Both the position numbers and the translations under genes were made by a program. Shown here one piece after another: positions 9,153 through 16,701 of a stretch of 64,000 nt of DNA. The first letter of the stretch is position 1. Each line of letters opens with the position of its first letter. Under the pieces are notes generated by a model that saw only the letters and a program-made list of their open reading frames with translations, had not been told where the DNA came from and ran no database searches. The DNA comes from Flavobacterium microcysteis (lineage in GTDB: Bacteria; Bacteroidota; Bacteroidia; Flavobacteriales; Flavobacteriaceae): contig NZ_VFJE01000054.1 of the NCBI RefSeq assembly GCF_006385255.1, positions 186,001 to 250,000 on the forward strand, written 5' to 3'.

Positions 9153-10261
9153 CCTATCTGTGTTTTGGAATTATAGGGATTTATTCCGTTTTTATCGTAT
9201 GGCTGGCCTATGGGTTCCGTAAAATACCTGTTTTCGACAAGAACCTTCCTGAAACAAAATCTACTTTTTCGATTATTGTCCCTTTCCGGAATGAAGCACA
9301 GCATCTTCACCAATTGTTATACTCTTTTTCACAGCTGGATTATCCAAGGTCAAAATTCGAAATTGTCTTTGTAAATGATGCTTCAACAGACGATTCTGTC
9401 AGTGTCATCAAAGAATTTCAAGCCTTGAGTTTTAACTTTCGAATACTAGATTCTATCCGAAAATCGGGCTCTCCAAAAAAAGACGCTATTTCAACAGCGA
9501 TAGACAGCATCCAAAACGAATGGATTATTACTACCGATGCTGATTGTTTTGCAAGCCCTGAGTGGCTTAAAACGATTGACAGCTATATACAGAGCCATAA
9601 TCCTTCAATGATTGCAGGAGCGGTCTCTTTTTCTGCCGGAGATTCTTTCCTGCAACAGTTCCAGCAACTGGATATGGTAAGTCTGCAAGGTGCAACGATT
9701 GGAAGTTTCGGATTGCAGAAAGCTTTTATGTGCAACGGAGCCAATCTTGCTTATAAAAAAGAATTATTCCTTGAACTTAATGGTTTTGAAGGAAACGATA
9801 GTATTGCCAGTGGTGATGATGTTTTTTTATTGCAAAAAGCTGCAGCAAAATATCCTGAAAAGGTACAGTATTTAAAATCTGAAAATAATATTATCCTGAC
9901 CGAACCTTTGGATAGTTGGAATGCCGTTTTTAATCAACGGGTGCGTTGGGCATCAAAAACAAAATCCTACCAAAACTCATTCGGGAAAATTCTAGCTCTC
10001 GTCGTTTTTGGAGGAAATCTGGCCATTGTCATCGGATTTCTTTTGACATTTGCTAGTCTGTTTCCTTTTTGGAGTTGGTATCTGCTGTTTGCTATAAAAA
10101 TCTTTGCCGATTTCCCGTTATTAAATCCAACCGGAAAATTCCTAAAACCGGAACAGGTCAAATTTTTCCTTCTCAGCAATCTGTTTTATCCTTTTTTCAG
10201 TACGGCTGTGGCGTTGTATTCTCTTTTTGGGAAATACGAATGGAAAGGCAGAAAATTCTAG
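9140..10261 (+). CDS. Glycosyltransferase family 2 membrane protein
   Basis: This 373-residue GT2 enzyme has an N-terminal membrane segment, then the GT-A domain: FSIIVPFRNEAQHL, FVNDASTDDS (nucleotide-sugar binding), TTDADCFASPEW (the metal-binding DxD), and QRVRWASK (the Q/RxxRW motif of processive or polyprenyl-type GT2s). Two to three membrane helices follow at the C-terminus (about 285-360). It should transfer a sugar from a nucleotide sugar to a lipid or envelope glycan at the inner membrane. It is translationally coupled to the preceding flippase-like gene by a 13-base overlap. Confidence 0.88.
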   Translation: MEIITYLCFGIIGIYSVFIVWLAYGFRKIPVFDKNLPETKSTFSIIVPFRNEAQHLHQLLYSFSQLDYPRSKFEIVFVNDASTDDSVSVIKEFQALSFNFRILDSIRKSGSPKKDAISTAIDSIQNEWIITTDADCFASPEWLKTIDSYIQSHNPSMIAGAVSFSAGDSFLQQFQQLDMVSLQGATIGSFGLQKAFMCNGANLAYKKELFLELNGFEGNDSIASGDDVFLLQKAAAKYPEKVQYLKSENNIILTEPLDSWNAVFNQRVRWASKTKSYQNSFGKILALVVFGGNLAIVIGFLLTFASLFPFWSWYLLFAIKIFADFPLLNPTGKFLKPEQVKFFLLSNLFYPFFSTAVALYSLFGKYEWKGRKF

Positions 10262-10266
10262 ATTTC

Positions 10267-10743
10267 TTATTCTACGTTCAGAATCACAGGCAAGATAAAT
10301 TGCGTCTTTACCGGAATCCCTCTTTTTAGTGCAGGATTAATTTTTGGAAAATCGGTCAGGCGACTATGAAGTATGCTGTCAATTTTCACTTTATCATACG
10401 CCAGGCTATCCGACGGGAACTGCGGTTCGAACTCAATTCTTGAATCCGGATATACGGTAACTTTGACTTGTATCGTATCAATCTGCGGGTATAAAATAGA
10501 CAACGTATCCAAATCCAGCTTTTGTTGGATTGTAACAGTCAGGAAGTCGAAAAAACACTGTTTTCTGGTGGTTTCATCCTTGATTGAATCACAAGTTGCC
10601 ACAGAAGGAAATTCATCCACCTGATTCCAATTTACTTTCTGGAGCTCCTGTTTGAGTAGTTCTTCCTCAGAAATCTTCTGATTCTGAAGATTCTGGCACG
10701 AACACAAAAGTCCTAAAAAAAGAATTGCTGTGAGTTTTCTCAT
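10267..10743 (-). CDS. Lipoprotein with TonB C-terminal-like domain
   Basis: From the ATG at 10743 this is a 158-residue protein with a lipoprotein signal peptide ending LFLGLLCSCQN, with Cys as the lipidation site. The C-terminal segment, with LTDFPKINPALKRGIPVKTQ followed by a beta strand, resembles the end of TonB-type energy transducers seen in many Bacteroidota proteins. It has no N-terminal membrane anchor of the TonB kind, so a role in energy transduction is not implied. Two internal cysteines (ATCDSIKDETTRKQC) may form a disulfide. The gene converges on the GT2 gene with a 5-base gap. Confidence 0.7.
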   Translation of the reverse strand: MRKLTAILFLGLLCSCQNLQNQKISEEELLKQELQKVNWNQVDEFPSVATCDSIKDETTRKQCFFDFLTVTIQQKLDLDTLSILYPQIDTIQVKVTVYPDSRIEFEPQFPSDSLAYDKVKIDSILHSRLTDFPKINPALKRGIPVKTQFILPVILNVE

Positions 10744-10801
10744 GTGATGATTGGCAGGCATTTTGTAATATTACATAATTCAAAAATAATAAATTTAATT
10801 T

Positions 10802-11302
10802 ATGGAATATTTTTTATTGGTTCTTGGATTATTATGCGTGATTGGAGGCATCATCGGCAGTTTCCTGCCTGTACTTCCAGATGCTCCGCTATCATGGATT
10901 GGATTGCTTCTGCTTTACTTCTGCGACGGAATCGAAACCGAATACTGGGTGTTGGGCATTACGCTATTCGTGGCTATCGTTTCTGGCGTTTTAGACTATA
11001 TCATTCCGGCAAAAGGAACCAAATATTTTGGAGGAAGTTCCTATGGAATCTGGGGAACCAATATCGGACTGATTATCGGACTGATTGCGCCAATTCCTTT
11101 TGGATTTATTATAGGCCCGTTTTTAGGCGCTTTTATTGGAGAAATGCTGTACGATTCCAAAAACCATTCCCGTGCGCTTAAAGCTGCAACCGGTTCTTTT
11201 ATCGGCTTTCTGGCTTCGACTTTTATAAAGTTTGTTGTGTGTATGGGATTCCTTGGACTTTTTCTGTATAAAGTATGGGAATTTAGGGAAGTCTGGTTTT
11301 GA
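10802..11302 (+). CDS. DUF456 domain-containing membrane protein
   Basis: The 166 residues form four to five membrane segments rich in glycine, with the DUF456 pattern FLPVLPDAPLSWIGLLLLYF near the N-terminus and GPFLGAFIGEML in the middle. DUF456 proteins are small integral membrane proteins of unknown function. The gene is divergent from the lipoprotein at 10267-10743. No strong terminator of its own is evident before the tRNA-Asp gene, which lies on the other strand. Confidence 0.87.
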   Translation: MEYFLLVLGLLCVIGGIIGSFLPVLPDAPLSWIGLLLLYFCDGIETEYWVLGITLFVAIVSGVLDYIIPAKGTKYFGGSSYGIWGTNIGLIIGLIAPIPFGFIIGPFLGAFIGEMLYDSKNHSRALKAATGSFIGFLASTFIKFVVCMGFLGLFLYKVWEFREVWF

Positions 11303-11431
11303 TAACCAAAAGCAATGCCGTTTAAATCAAAAAAGCCCTCCAAGTAAATGGAAAGCTTTTCATTGGTCTAACTACTAAACCTGGTACTTTCGTACCTAAA
11401 CAACACAACTAATCTTAAAAACCTTTTTGGG

Positions 11432-11458
11432 CAAAAAAGCCTTTCTTTCGAAAGGCTT
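11432..11458 (-). terminator. Terminator of tRNA-Asp
   Basis: On the minus strand an 8-bp stem, AAGCCTTT paired with AAAGGCTT around a 6-base loop, is followed by a T-run, just after the tRNA-Asp gene. Confidence 0.75.
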
Positions 11459-11470
11459 CCCCCAATTTAG

Positions 11471-11544
11471 CGGTCTGGACGGGACTCGAACCCGCGACCC
11501 CATGCGTGACAGGCATGTATTCTAACCAACTGAACTACCAAACC
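11471..11544 (-). tRNA. tRNA-Asp (anticodon GTC)
   Basis: The reverse strand folds into a 74-nt cloverleaf. The acceptor stem is GGTTTGG paired with CCAGACC (one G-T pair), with discriminator G. The D-arm contains AGTTCAGTTGGTTAGA, the anticodon loop CTGTCAC carries GTC (complement at 11508-11510), and the T-arm contains GGTTCGAGTCC. The CCA end is not encoded. A hairpin terminator follows. Confidence 0.96.
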
Positions 11545-11630
11545 AGCGCTTAATTGCGAGTGCAAATATACCACAGTTTTTTACTTCTGCAAGCGTTTTC
11601 GCAAAAAAATTAAAACTTTTTTTTATCGTT

Positions 11631-12557
11631 TTACCCAAACATTTGTTTTTCAACCAAATATGTTGTGAGTATTTTTTCAAAATTTTTGCCTGCTGCAACA
11701 GGAACGTACTTGATTTTATTCTGTGCACAAGTCAATGACAATCGCTTGAAATAGTTTTCTGCACGTTTTTCATACTCCTCTTTTATGTTATCTGCAAAAA
11801 GATTGACTTCTTCTCCCGACTCAAGGTCTATAAATTTCCTTGGCGTGTTGTCAAAATCAAAGCTCAATTCGGTTTTGTTGTCAATAACATGAAACAATAC
11901 GACTTTATGCTTATTGTGTTTTAAATGCTGTAATGCATTCAGCAATGCTTCTTCATTTTCGGGCTGAAACATGTCCGTAAAAAGGATAATCATCGAACGG
12001 CGGTGCATTTTTTCTGCAATCTGATGCAAAAAAGTAACCGTATCTGTGTTTTTGGATTGTTTTGGCTCTGCCAATAGTTGTTCCAGTTTGTTGAGAAGCA
12101 TCCTGTGATGGCGTTCGCTCCCTTTTTCGGGCGCATAATATTCATAGTTGTCTGAATAGACACTCAACCCTACAGCATCTCTCTGTTTTTTGAGCAAATT
12201 CATCAAAACGGCCGATGCCAGAACAGAAAATCCAATCTTGCTTTCAAAAAATTGCTGCCCGTCTTGTAACTTCGGATAATGCATAGAAGACGAATTATCA
12301 ATAATCAGATGGCAACGGAGGTTTGTTTCTTCTTCAAAACGTTTGGTATACAGCCTATCTGTTTTTGCAAAAAGTTTCCAATCAATATGTTTTGTACTTT
12401 CGCCCGCATTGTACACCTTATGTTCTGCAAATTCCGCAGAAAACCCATGAAACGGACTCTTGTGCATTCCCGAAATAAAACCTTCAACAACCTGATTGGC
12501 CAACAGCTCCAAATGCTGGAAACTGGAAATTTTTTCTATTTGCGATTCAATCTTCAT
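11631..12557 (-). CDS. DUF58 domain-containing protein
   Basis: This 308-residue protein shows the DUF58 motif HIDWKLFAKTDRLYTKRFEEE, followed by a von Willebrand A-like region with the MIDAS sequence DNSSSM. DUF58/VWA proteins often work with MoxR-type AAA ATPases in protein assembly or metal insertion; no moxR gene lies next to it in this window. No signal peptide is visible. The gene is followed by about 90 bases before the tRNA-Asp gene, which is transcribed in the same direction. Confidence 0.9.
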   Translation of the reverse strand: MKIESQIEKISSFQHLELLANQVVEGFISGMHKSPFHGFSAEFAEHKVYNAGESTKHIDWKLFAKTDRLYTKRFEEETNLRCHLIIDNSSSMHYPKLQDGQQFFESKIGFSVLASAVLMNLLKKQRDAVGLSVYSDNYEYYAPEKGSERHHRMLLNKLEQLLAEPKQSKNTDTVTFLHQIAEKMHRRSMIILFTDMFQPENEEALLNALQHLKHNKHKVVLFHVIDNKTELSFDFDNTPRKFIDLESGEEVNLFADNIKEEYEKRAENYFKRLSLTCAQNKIKYVPVAAGKNFEKILTTYLVEKQMFG

Positions 12558-12725
12558 TCTTCAAATATATTGAAAGATTGACTGATTTAAAAATTTATCA
12601 CACGACTTTGCTAAAGCAAAAAAAGACCCGAAGTATTATCTCCGGACCTTTCCCCAACTAATCCTAAAAACATCTATATATTCATTACCGCATTGTTTAG
12701 CTGTTTATTTCTTTGTTTTCTGCAA

Positions 12726-12758
12726 AAAAAGACCTGGTCATACATACCAGGTCTTTTT
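12726..12758 (-). terminator. Terminator of the lipoprotein gene
   Basis: A 12-bp stem AAAAAGACCTGG / CCAGGTCTTTTT with a 9-base loop lies 18 bases after the minus-strand lipoprotein stop. The U-tract is symmetric. The stretch 12558-12775 holds nothing else I can name. Confidence 0.85.
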
Positions 12759-12775
12759 CTAACTAACCCCAGAAA

Positions 12776-13348
12776 TTATTCTGTTCTCTTGAAATCAAAG
12801 CTCAAGTCTCCTCCATTATAATTCAAAGACACATTGGTTGGAAATGTTTGAGTTGCCCCACCTACCCATCTGTATTCTATGAACTTGATATTTCCAGCCG
12901 TAATAGGATAAGTTGCATCCGTATTATCTGCTTTACTTCTTTTATACCAGTCATTAGAATTCATCGTAATCAGATACTTCTTGTCTTTTTCTAATGCCAA
13001 GTCAGTAATAGGATGTGAAATAGCAGTATTTGCATTTGCTACATTTACGGTTTCCGTTTTTAAAACTTCTTTGGTTGTATAATCCCAAATTGTAACTTTT
13101 AATGCTGGATTTTCATCTGGTAGTTTAATCGTTATCGCTTTCATAACTCCTTTGACATTTGGAGAAAATGCCAATCCAAATTCATAGCTACCTGAATTAA
13201 TAAAATTGCTCGTAGTCGTAAATCCAGCCTGTGTATGATACGATTCCAATGGATTTTCAACCGGATAAGTAGGCTTGCTGTCGTCACTGCTACAAGAGAT
13301 TGCTAAAATTGCTAATAAAGCTCCCGATAAGATTTTAATCGTTTTCAT
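12776..13348 (-). CDS. Surface lipoprotein with DUF4082-like domain
   Basis: This 190-residue protein has a signal peptide ending in LAISCSSDDS. The Cys is the lipidation site, and the following SSDD fits the acidic surface-export signal described for Bacteroidota lipoproteins. The rest is a single beta-rich domain: GSYEFGLAFSPNVKGVMKAI, then a KVTIWD strand, then a C-terminal strand pair, resembling DUF4082. No enzyme motif is seen. It is divergent from the LytTR regulator, and the shared intergenic region carries a 20-bp tandem repeat. It is therefore a candidate target of that regulator. Confidence 0.75.
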   Translation of the reverse strand: MKTIKILSGALLAILAISCSSDDSKPTYPVENPLESYHTQAGFTTTSNFINSGSYEFGLAFSPNVKGVMKAITIKLPDENPALKVTIWDYTTKEVLKTETVNVANANTAISHPITDLALEKDKKYLITMNSNDWYKRSKADNTDATYPITAGNIKFIEYRWVGGATQTFPTNVSLNYNGGDLSFDFKRTE

Positions 13349-13432
13349 TTCTTAAATTTTTTGTTATTGATTTTTAATCATTTGGTTATTACAAGACAAA
13401 GGTGCTGACATCCTCCAAGTGAAAAAACCGGT

Positions 13433-13472
13433 AATAGACCAATAACATTTTAAATAGACCAATAACATTTTT
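13433..13472. repeat. 20-bp tandem repeat, candidate LytTR operator
   Basis: The unit AATAGACCAATAACATTTTA occurs at 13433-13452 and again, with one change at the last base, at 13453-13472. The copies are exactly 20 bp apart, close to two helical turns. They lie 25 bp upstream of a -7 element for the LytTR regulator gene. LytTR domains are known to bind pairs of short direct repeats about two turns apart, so this is a likely binding site (inference). Confidence 0.7.
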
Positions 13473-13497
13473 CTTAATAAATGTTAAATTTTTTATT

Positions 13498-13505
13498 TAT
13501 ATTTG
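13498..13505 (+). promoter_or_regulatory. -7 element of the LytTR regulator gene
   Basis: TATATTTG matches TAnnTTTG and lies 16 bases before the ATG at 13522. No good -33 TTG is present. The tandem repeat just upstream could supply an activator site instead. Confidence 0.6.
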
Positions 13506-13521
13506 AGTAAACGCTTCTGGA

Positions 13522-14229
13522 ATGGAAAAGCTAAAATGCATTATAGTTGATGATGACGAAATAGACAGGCTTACGGTACTTTCGTTTGCGAAACGATTTG
13601 AGAACCTTTCCATTTTGGGCGTGTTTGAGTCTGCAGACGAGGCCCTTTCTTTTATGGAACAGAATCCGCCCGATCTTTTATTTCTGGATATTGATATGCC
13701 TGGCATGAATGGTGTTGAATTGCGAAAACAAGCTTTGGCGGTTCCCGCTTGTATTTTTATCACTTCACATCCGGAATTTGCTGTAGAGAGTTTTGAACTC
13801 GACACTTTAGACTTTATCGTTAAGCCCTTAAAGTTTGACCGCTTTGCTCAGACCATGCGCCGTATTGAAGAATTCATGGAGATAAAGCATAAGGCATCCT
13901 TGTTTGAATCAAGCATAGGTGGCGATGTAATCTATATAAAAGAAGGACATGACCAGACCAAAGTCAAACTACATGATATTCTATATCTCGAAGCCTTAAA
14001 AGATTATACGCTGATTATTACTTCCAAAAAAAGACACTGTGTACTGTCTAGTTTAGGAATATTGCTAAAAGAAACCCATTTCCAGTCCTTTATAAGAATC
14101 CACAGAAGTTTTGCCGTGCAAAAACAGTTTATAGAAAAAATCAATACCCAGGAAATACAGCTCAGTAATGGTGCTATGATTCCTGTGGGAAGGAGTTTTA
14201 AAGAAAACATCAATATTTTGCTATCATGA
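13522..14229 (+). CDS. LytTR-type response regulator
   Basis: The 235 residues consist of a receiver domain (acidic pocket D10-D12, phosphoacceptor D56 in LLFLDIDMPGMNG, and the VKPLKF lysine) and a C-terminal LytTR DNA-binding domain (about 135-235, with ILYLEALKDYTLI and FIRIHRSFAV). Such regulators bind pairs of short direct repeats. Its stop overlaps the start of the histidine kinase gene (ATGA junction), so the two form a two-component pair. The 20-bp tandem repeat upstream suggests autoregulation. Confidence 0.93.
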   Translation: MEKLKCIIVDDDEIDRLTVLSFAKRFENLSILGVFESADEALSFMEQNPPDLLFLDIDMPGMNGVELRKQALAVPACIFITSHPEFAVESFELDTLDFIVKPLKFDRFAQTMRRIEEFMEIKHKASLFESSIGGDVIYIKEGHDQTKVKLHDILYLEALKDYTLIITSKKRHCVLSSLGILLKETHFQSFIRIHRSFAVQKQFIEKINTQEIQLSNGAMIPVGRSFKENINILLS

Positions 14230-16214
14230 AAAAAGCACTCTTCTTTTTAGTATTCTGCTTGTTTTCAACAGTATTGACAGCCCAAAAACAAGGGCAAATG
14301 CTGATTGATTCGTTGGAAACATCGCTAAAAAACACCAAAGACAAAAAGACAATTGTCATTATCAAAAACAAGCTGAGTCAGGAATATTCTCGGGTAGACC
14401 CTGAGAAAGGAAAGCAGCTGGCAAAAAGCGCTATTGAAATGGCAGAAACTATTGATTTCAAAAATGGGCTGGCCGAAGGCTATCGCTGTCTGGGAATCAA
14501 TACAACCGATTCTACGGCGATTAATTTTTACCGCAAAGGTCTTGAATTTGCAAAAGAGACTAAAGACAAGCAGGTATTGAGTGTTCTGTATCGGAATATA
14601 GCCGTTTATTACATCTATAGGAATGATTACAAAAACGGGCTCGACTACAGTTTCAAATCCCTTAAATTAAGCGAAGAATTAGGCAAAAACGAAGAAATTG
14701 CCGGAACCTATATCAATATTGGGTTTATATACAATGACCTTAAAGACCGTAAAAAGGCGCTGGAATATTTCAAAAAAGCATTGGATATAAACAAGAAATT
14801 CAACAATCCGACGATGAAAGCCGTGATTCTTGAAAACATCGGCGTGCTTTATAATAACGAGGGTAAAAACGAATTGGCAGTTTCCTACCTCAATCAGGCT
14901 TTGGAAATCAACAGAAAAAACAACAACCTAAATTTTGTAGCAACAAATTTGGGAACCTTAGGAAGCGCCTATCTGGAATTAAAAAAATATGACCTGGCAG
15001 AAGAACATATCAAAGAAGCATTAAAAATCAGCAAGGAGTTAAAAATCCGCAGGGTTATGTCATACAATCTGCAAAACCTTTCTATGATTTACATGCAAAA
15101 ATACAGCGATCCTAAAAACAATGCTTTTTACAAAAACAGGCCTATAGCAGACACTTCTTTATTAATGCTGAAAGAAGCGGTAATCTATGATCAAGAGAGC
15201 AATGACATCAAATCGCTTTCAACTGATTTTAAGGAAATGGCATCACTTTATGAAGTCATGGGCGATTCTAAAAACGCACTTCTTTATTTCAAAAAATTCA
15301 ATACGTATAAAGACTCTATTTATCAGAGCGCCACAAAAGAAACCGTAAAAAATCTGGAAGATCAGCGCACAATAGAGCTAAAAAATAAAGAAATCCAGTT
15401 CAATAAGCTCAAAATAGAAAATAAGGAAAAACAAAAATGGTATTTTATCCTGGGTCTTATCATGTTGGGCATTATCGGGATATTGCTATTCTATCAAAGC
15501 CGAAACCGCAAGAGAAGTAACGAAAAACTACAGCTTTTAAATAATGAGCTGGATCAGGCCAACAAAACAAAATCACGCTTCTTTAGTATCTTGAATCATG
15601 ATTTGAGAAGTCCAGTATCCAGCCTGATTCATTTTCTTCATCTTCAAAAAGAAAGTCCTGAATTGTTGGATGCCGAAAGTAAAAAAAGGATGGAAGACAA
15701 AACGATTGTCTCTGCAGAAAATCTGCTCAATTCTATGGAAGACCTCCTACTTTGGAGCAAAGGCCAAATGGAAAACTTCAAACCTCAGCCCAAAGCCATC
15801 AAAGCAAGTTCCTTATTTGAAGATACCCGAAAACATTTTTCAGGACAGGAAAATGTCAGCATTCTATTTGAAGACCCACAAGGTTTAGTACTCAATACCG
15901 ACGAGAATTATTTGAAAACAATTATCCGTAACCTAACCGGAAATGCTATCAAGGCTCTGGAAAAAACCAAAGATGCTCAAATAACATGGAAAGCGTGGGA
16001 GAAAAACGGAAAGAAACATCTTTCTATTTCAGACAATGGTCCGGGTGGCAGCCAGGAACAATTCAAGGCCTTATATGATGACAAGGAAGTTGTTGGCATA
16101 AAAACCGGATTAGGACTGCATTTGATACGTGACCTTGCCAAAGCTATTAATTGCAAGATTGACATCCAGACAGAGCCTAACCAAGGAACGACTTTTATAC
16201 TGACTCTAAATTAA
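14226..16214 (+). CDS. TPR-containing sensor histidine kinase
   Basis: This 662-residue protein has a signal peptide (residues 1-19), an extracytoplasmic array of about six TPR repeats (about 60-365), a short coiled coil, one membrane helix (about 405-424) and a cytoplasmic kinase domain. The phospho-accepting H458 lies in ILNHDLRSPVSSL. The N-box (IIRNLTGNAIKALE), a G-box (ISDNGPGG) and a later GLGLHLI follow. This layout is common in Bacteroidota, where the TPR region senses periplasmic partners. It is coupled to the LytTR regulator by a 4-base overlap. Confidence 0.92.
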   Translation: MKKALFFLVFCLFSTVLTAQKQGQMLIDSLETSLKNTKDKKTIVIIKNKLSQEYSRVDPEKGKQLAKSAIEMAETIDFKNGLAEGYRCLGINTTDSTAINFYRKGLEFAKETKDKQVLSVLYRNIAVYYIYRNDYKNGLDYSFKSLKLSEELGKNEEIAGTYINIGFIYNDLKDRKKALEYFKKALDINKKFNNPTMKAVILENIGVLYNNEGKNELAVSYLNQALEINRKNNNLNFVATNLGTLGSAYLELKKYDLAEEHIKEALKISKELKIRRVMSYNLQNLSMIYMQKYSDPKNNAFYKNRPIADTSLLMLKEAVIYDQESNDIKSLSTDFKEMASLYEVMGDSKNALLYFKKFNTYKDSIYQSATKETVKNLEDQRTIELKNKEIQFNKLKIENKEKQKWYFILGLIMLGIIGILLFYQSRNRKRSNEKLQLLNNELDQANKTKSRFFSILNHDLRSPVSSLIHFLHLQKESPELLDAESKKRMEDKTIVSAENLLNSMEDLLLWSKGQMENFKPQPKAIKASSLFEDTRKHFSGQENVSILFEDPQGLVLNTDENYLKTIIRNLTGNAIKALEKTKDAQITWKAWEKNGKKHLSISDNGPGGSQEQFKALYDDKEVVGIKTGLGLHLIRDLAKAINCKIDIQTEPNQGTTFILTLN

Positions 16215-16218
16215 AAAA

Positions 16219-16246
16219 CCCTTCCAAAACCTTGGCTTTGGAAGGG
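16219..16246 (-). terminator. Terminator of trxA
   Basis: On the minus strand a 10-bp stem (CCCTTCCAAA / TTTGGAAGGG) is followed by six Ts, just after the thioredoxin stop at 16270. It may also stop transcription from the kinase gene. Confidence 0.85.
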
Positions 16247-16269
16247 CATATTAAGATATAATCTCTCGA

Positions 16270-16587
16270 TTATAACAATGCGTCAATTGCGTCTGTGTAG
16301 CTTTGTTTTGGTGCAACACCAACTTGTCTTCCTACAACTTCTCCGTTTTGGAAAACCAATACCGTTGGAATGTTTCTTACACCATACTTTGCAGCAAACT
16401 CTTGGTTTGCATCTACATCAACTTTTCCAACAACAGCTTTTCCGTCATATTCAGTACTGATTTGGTCAATGATTGGACCAACCATTCTACAAGGTCCACA
16501 CCATGCTGCCCAAAAATCTACTAAAACGGGTTTATCTGATTTTAATACAATTTCTTCGAAAGTTGCATCTGTTATTGCTTGTGCCAT
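16270..16587 (-). CDS. trxA: Thioredoxin
   Basis: This 105-residue protein has the active-site motif WCGPC (C30, C33) within VLVDFWAAWCGPCRM and the cis-proline region RNIPTVLVF. It has the typical length, no signal peptide and no extra domain, so it is a cytoplasmic thiol-disulfide reductase maintained by thioredoxin reductase. It is a single gene with its own -7 element (16615-16622, minus strand) and terminator. Confidence 0.97.
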   Translation of the reverse strand: MAQAITDATFEEIVLKSDKPVLVDFWAAWCGPCRMVGPIIDQISTEYDGKAVVGKVDVDANQEFAAKYGVRNIPTVLVFQNGEVVGRQVGVAPKQSYTDAIDALL

Positions 16588-16614
16588 ATTTTTTGTTCTT
16601 TGAATTTTACATTA

Positions 16615-16622
16615 CAAAATTA
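16615..16622 (-). promoter_or_regulatory. -7 element of trxA
   Basis: On the minus strand TAATTTTG matches TAnnTTTG, 27 bases upstream of the trxA start. The -33 element is not clear. Confidence 0.55.
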
Positions 16623-16701
16623 GTTATTTTATCTGTAATGTTTTGTTAATTGAAAATTAGTTTTAGCTATAAAGATATTGTCAATTTCTATCCTAAAAAA
16701 G

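Noticed and set aside
10744..11181. A 145-codon plus-strand frame over the DUF456 gene
   Set aside because: It is a shifted-frame shadow with Arg/Cys-rich composition; the DUF456 frame has the proper membrane pattern.
13433..13472. The tandem repeat as a minimal CRISPR array
   Set aside because: There is no spacer between the two copies, there are only two copies, and no cas gene is nearby; a regulatory direct repeat is more likely.
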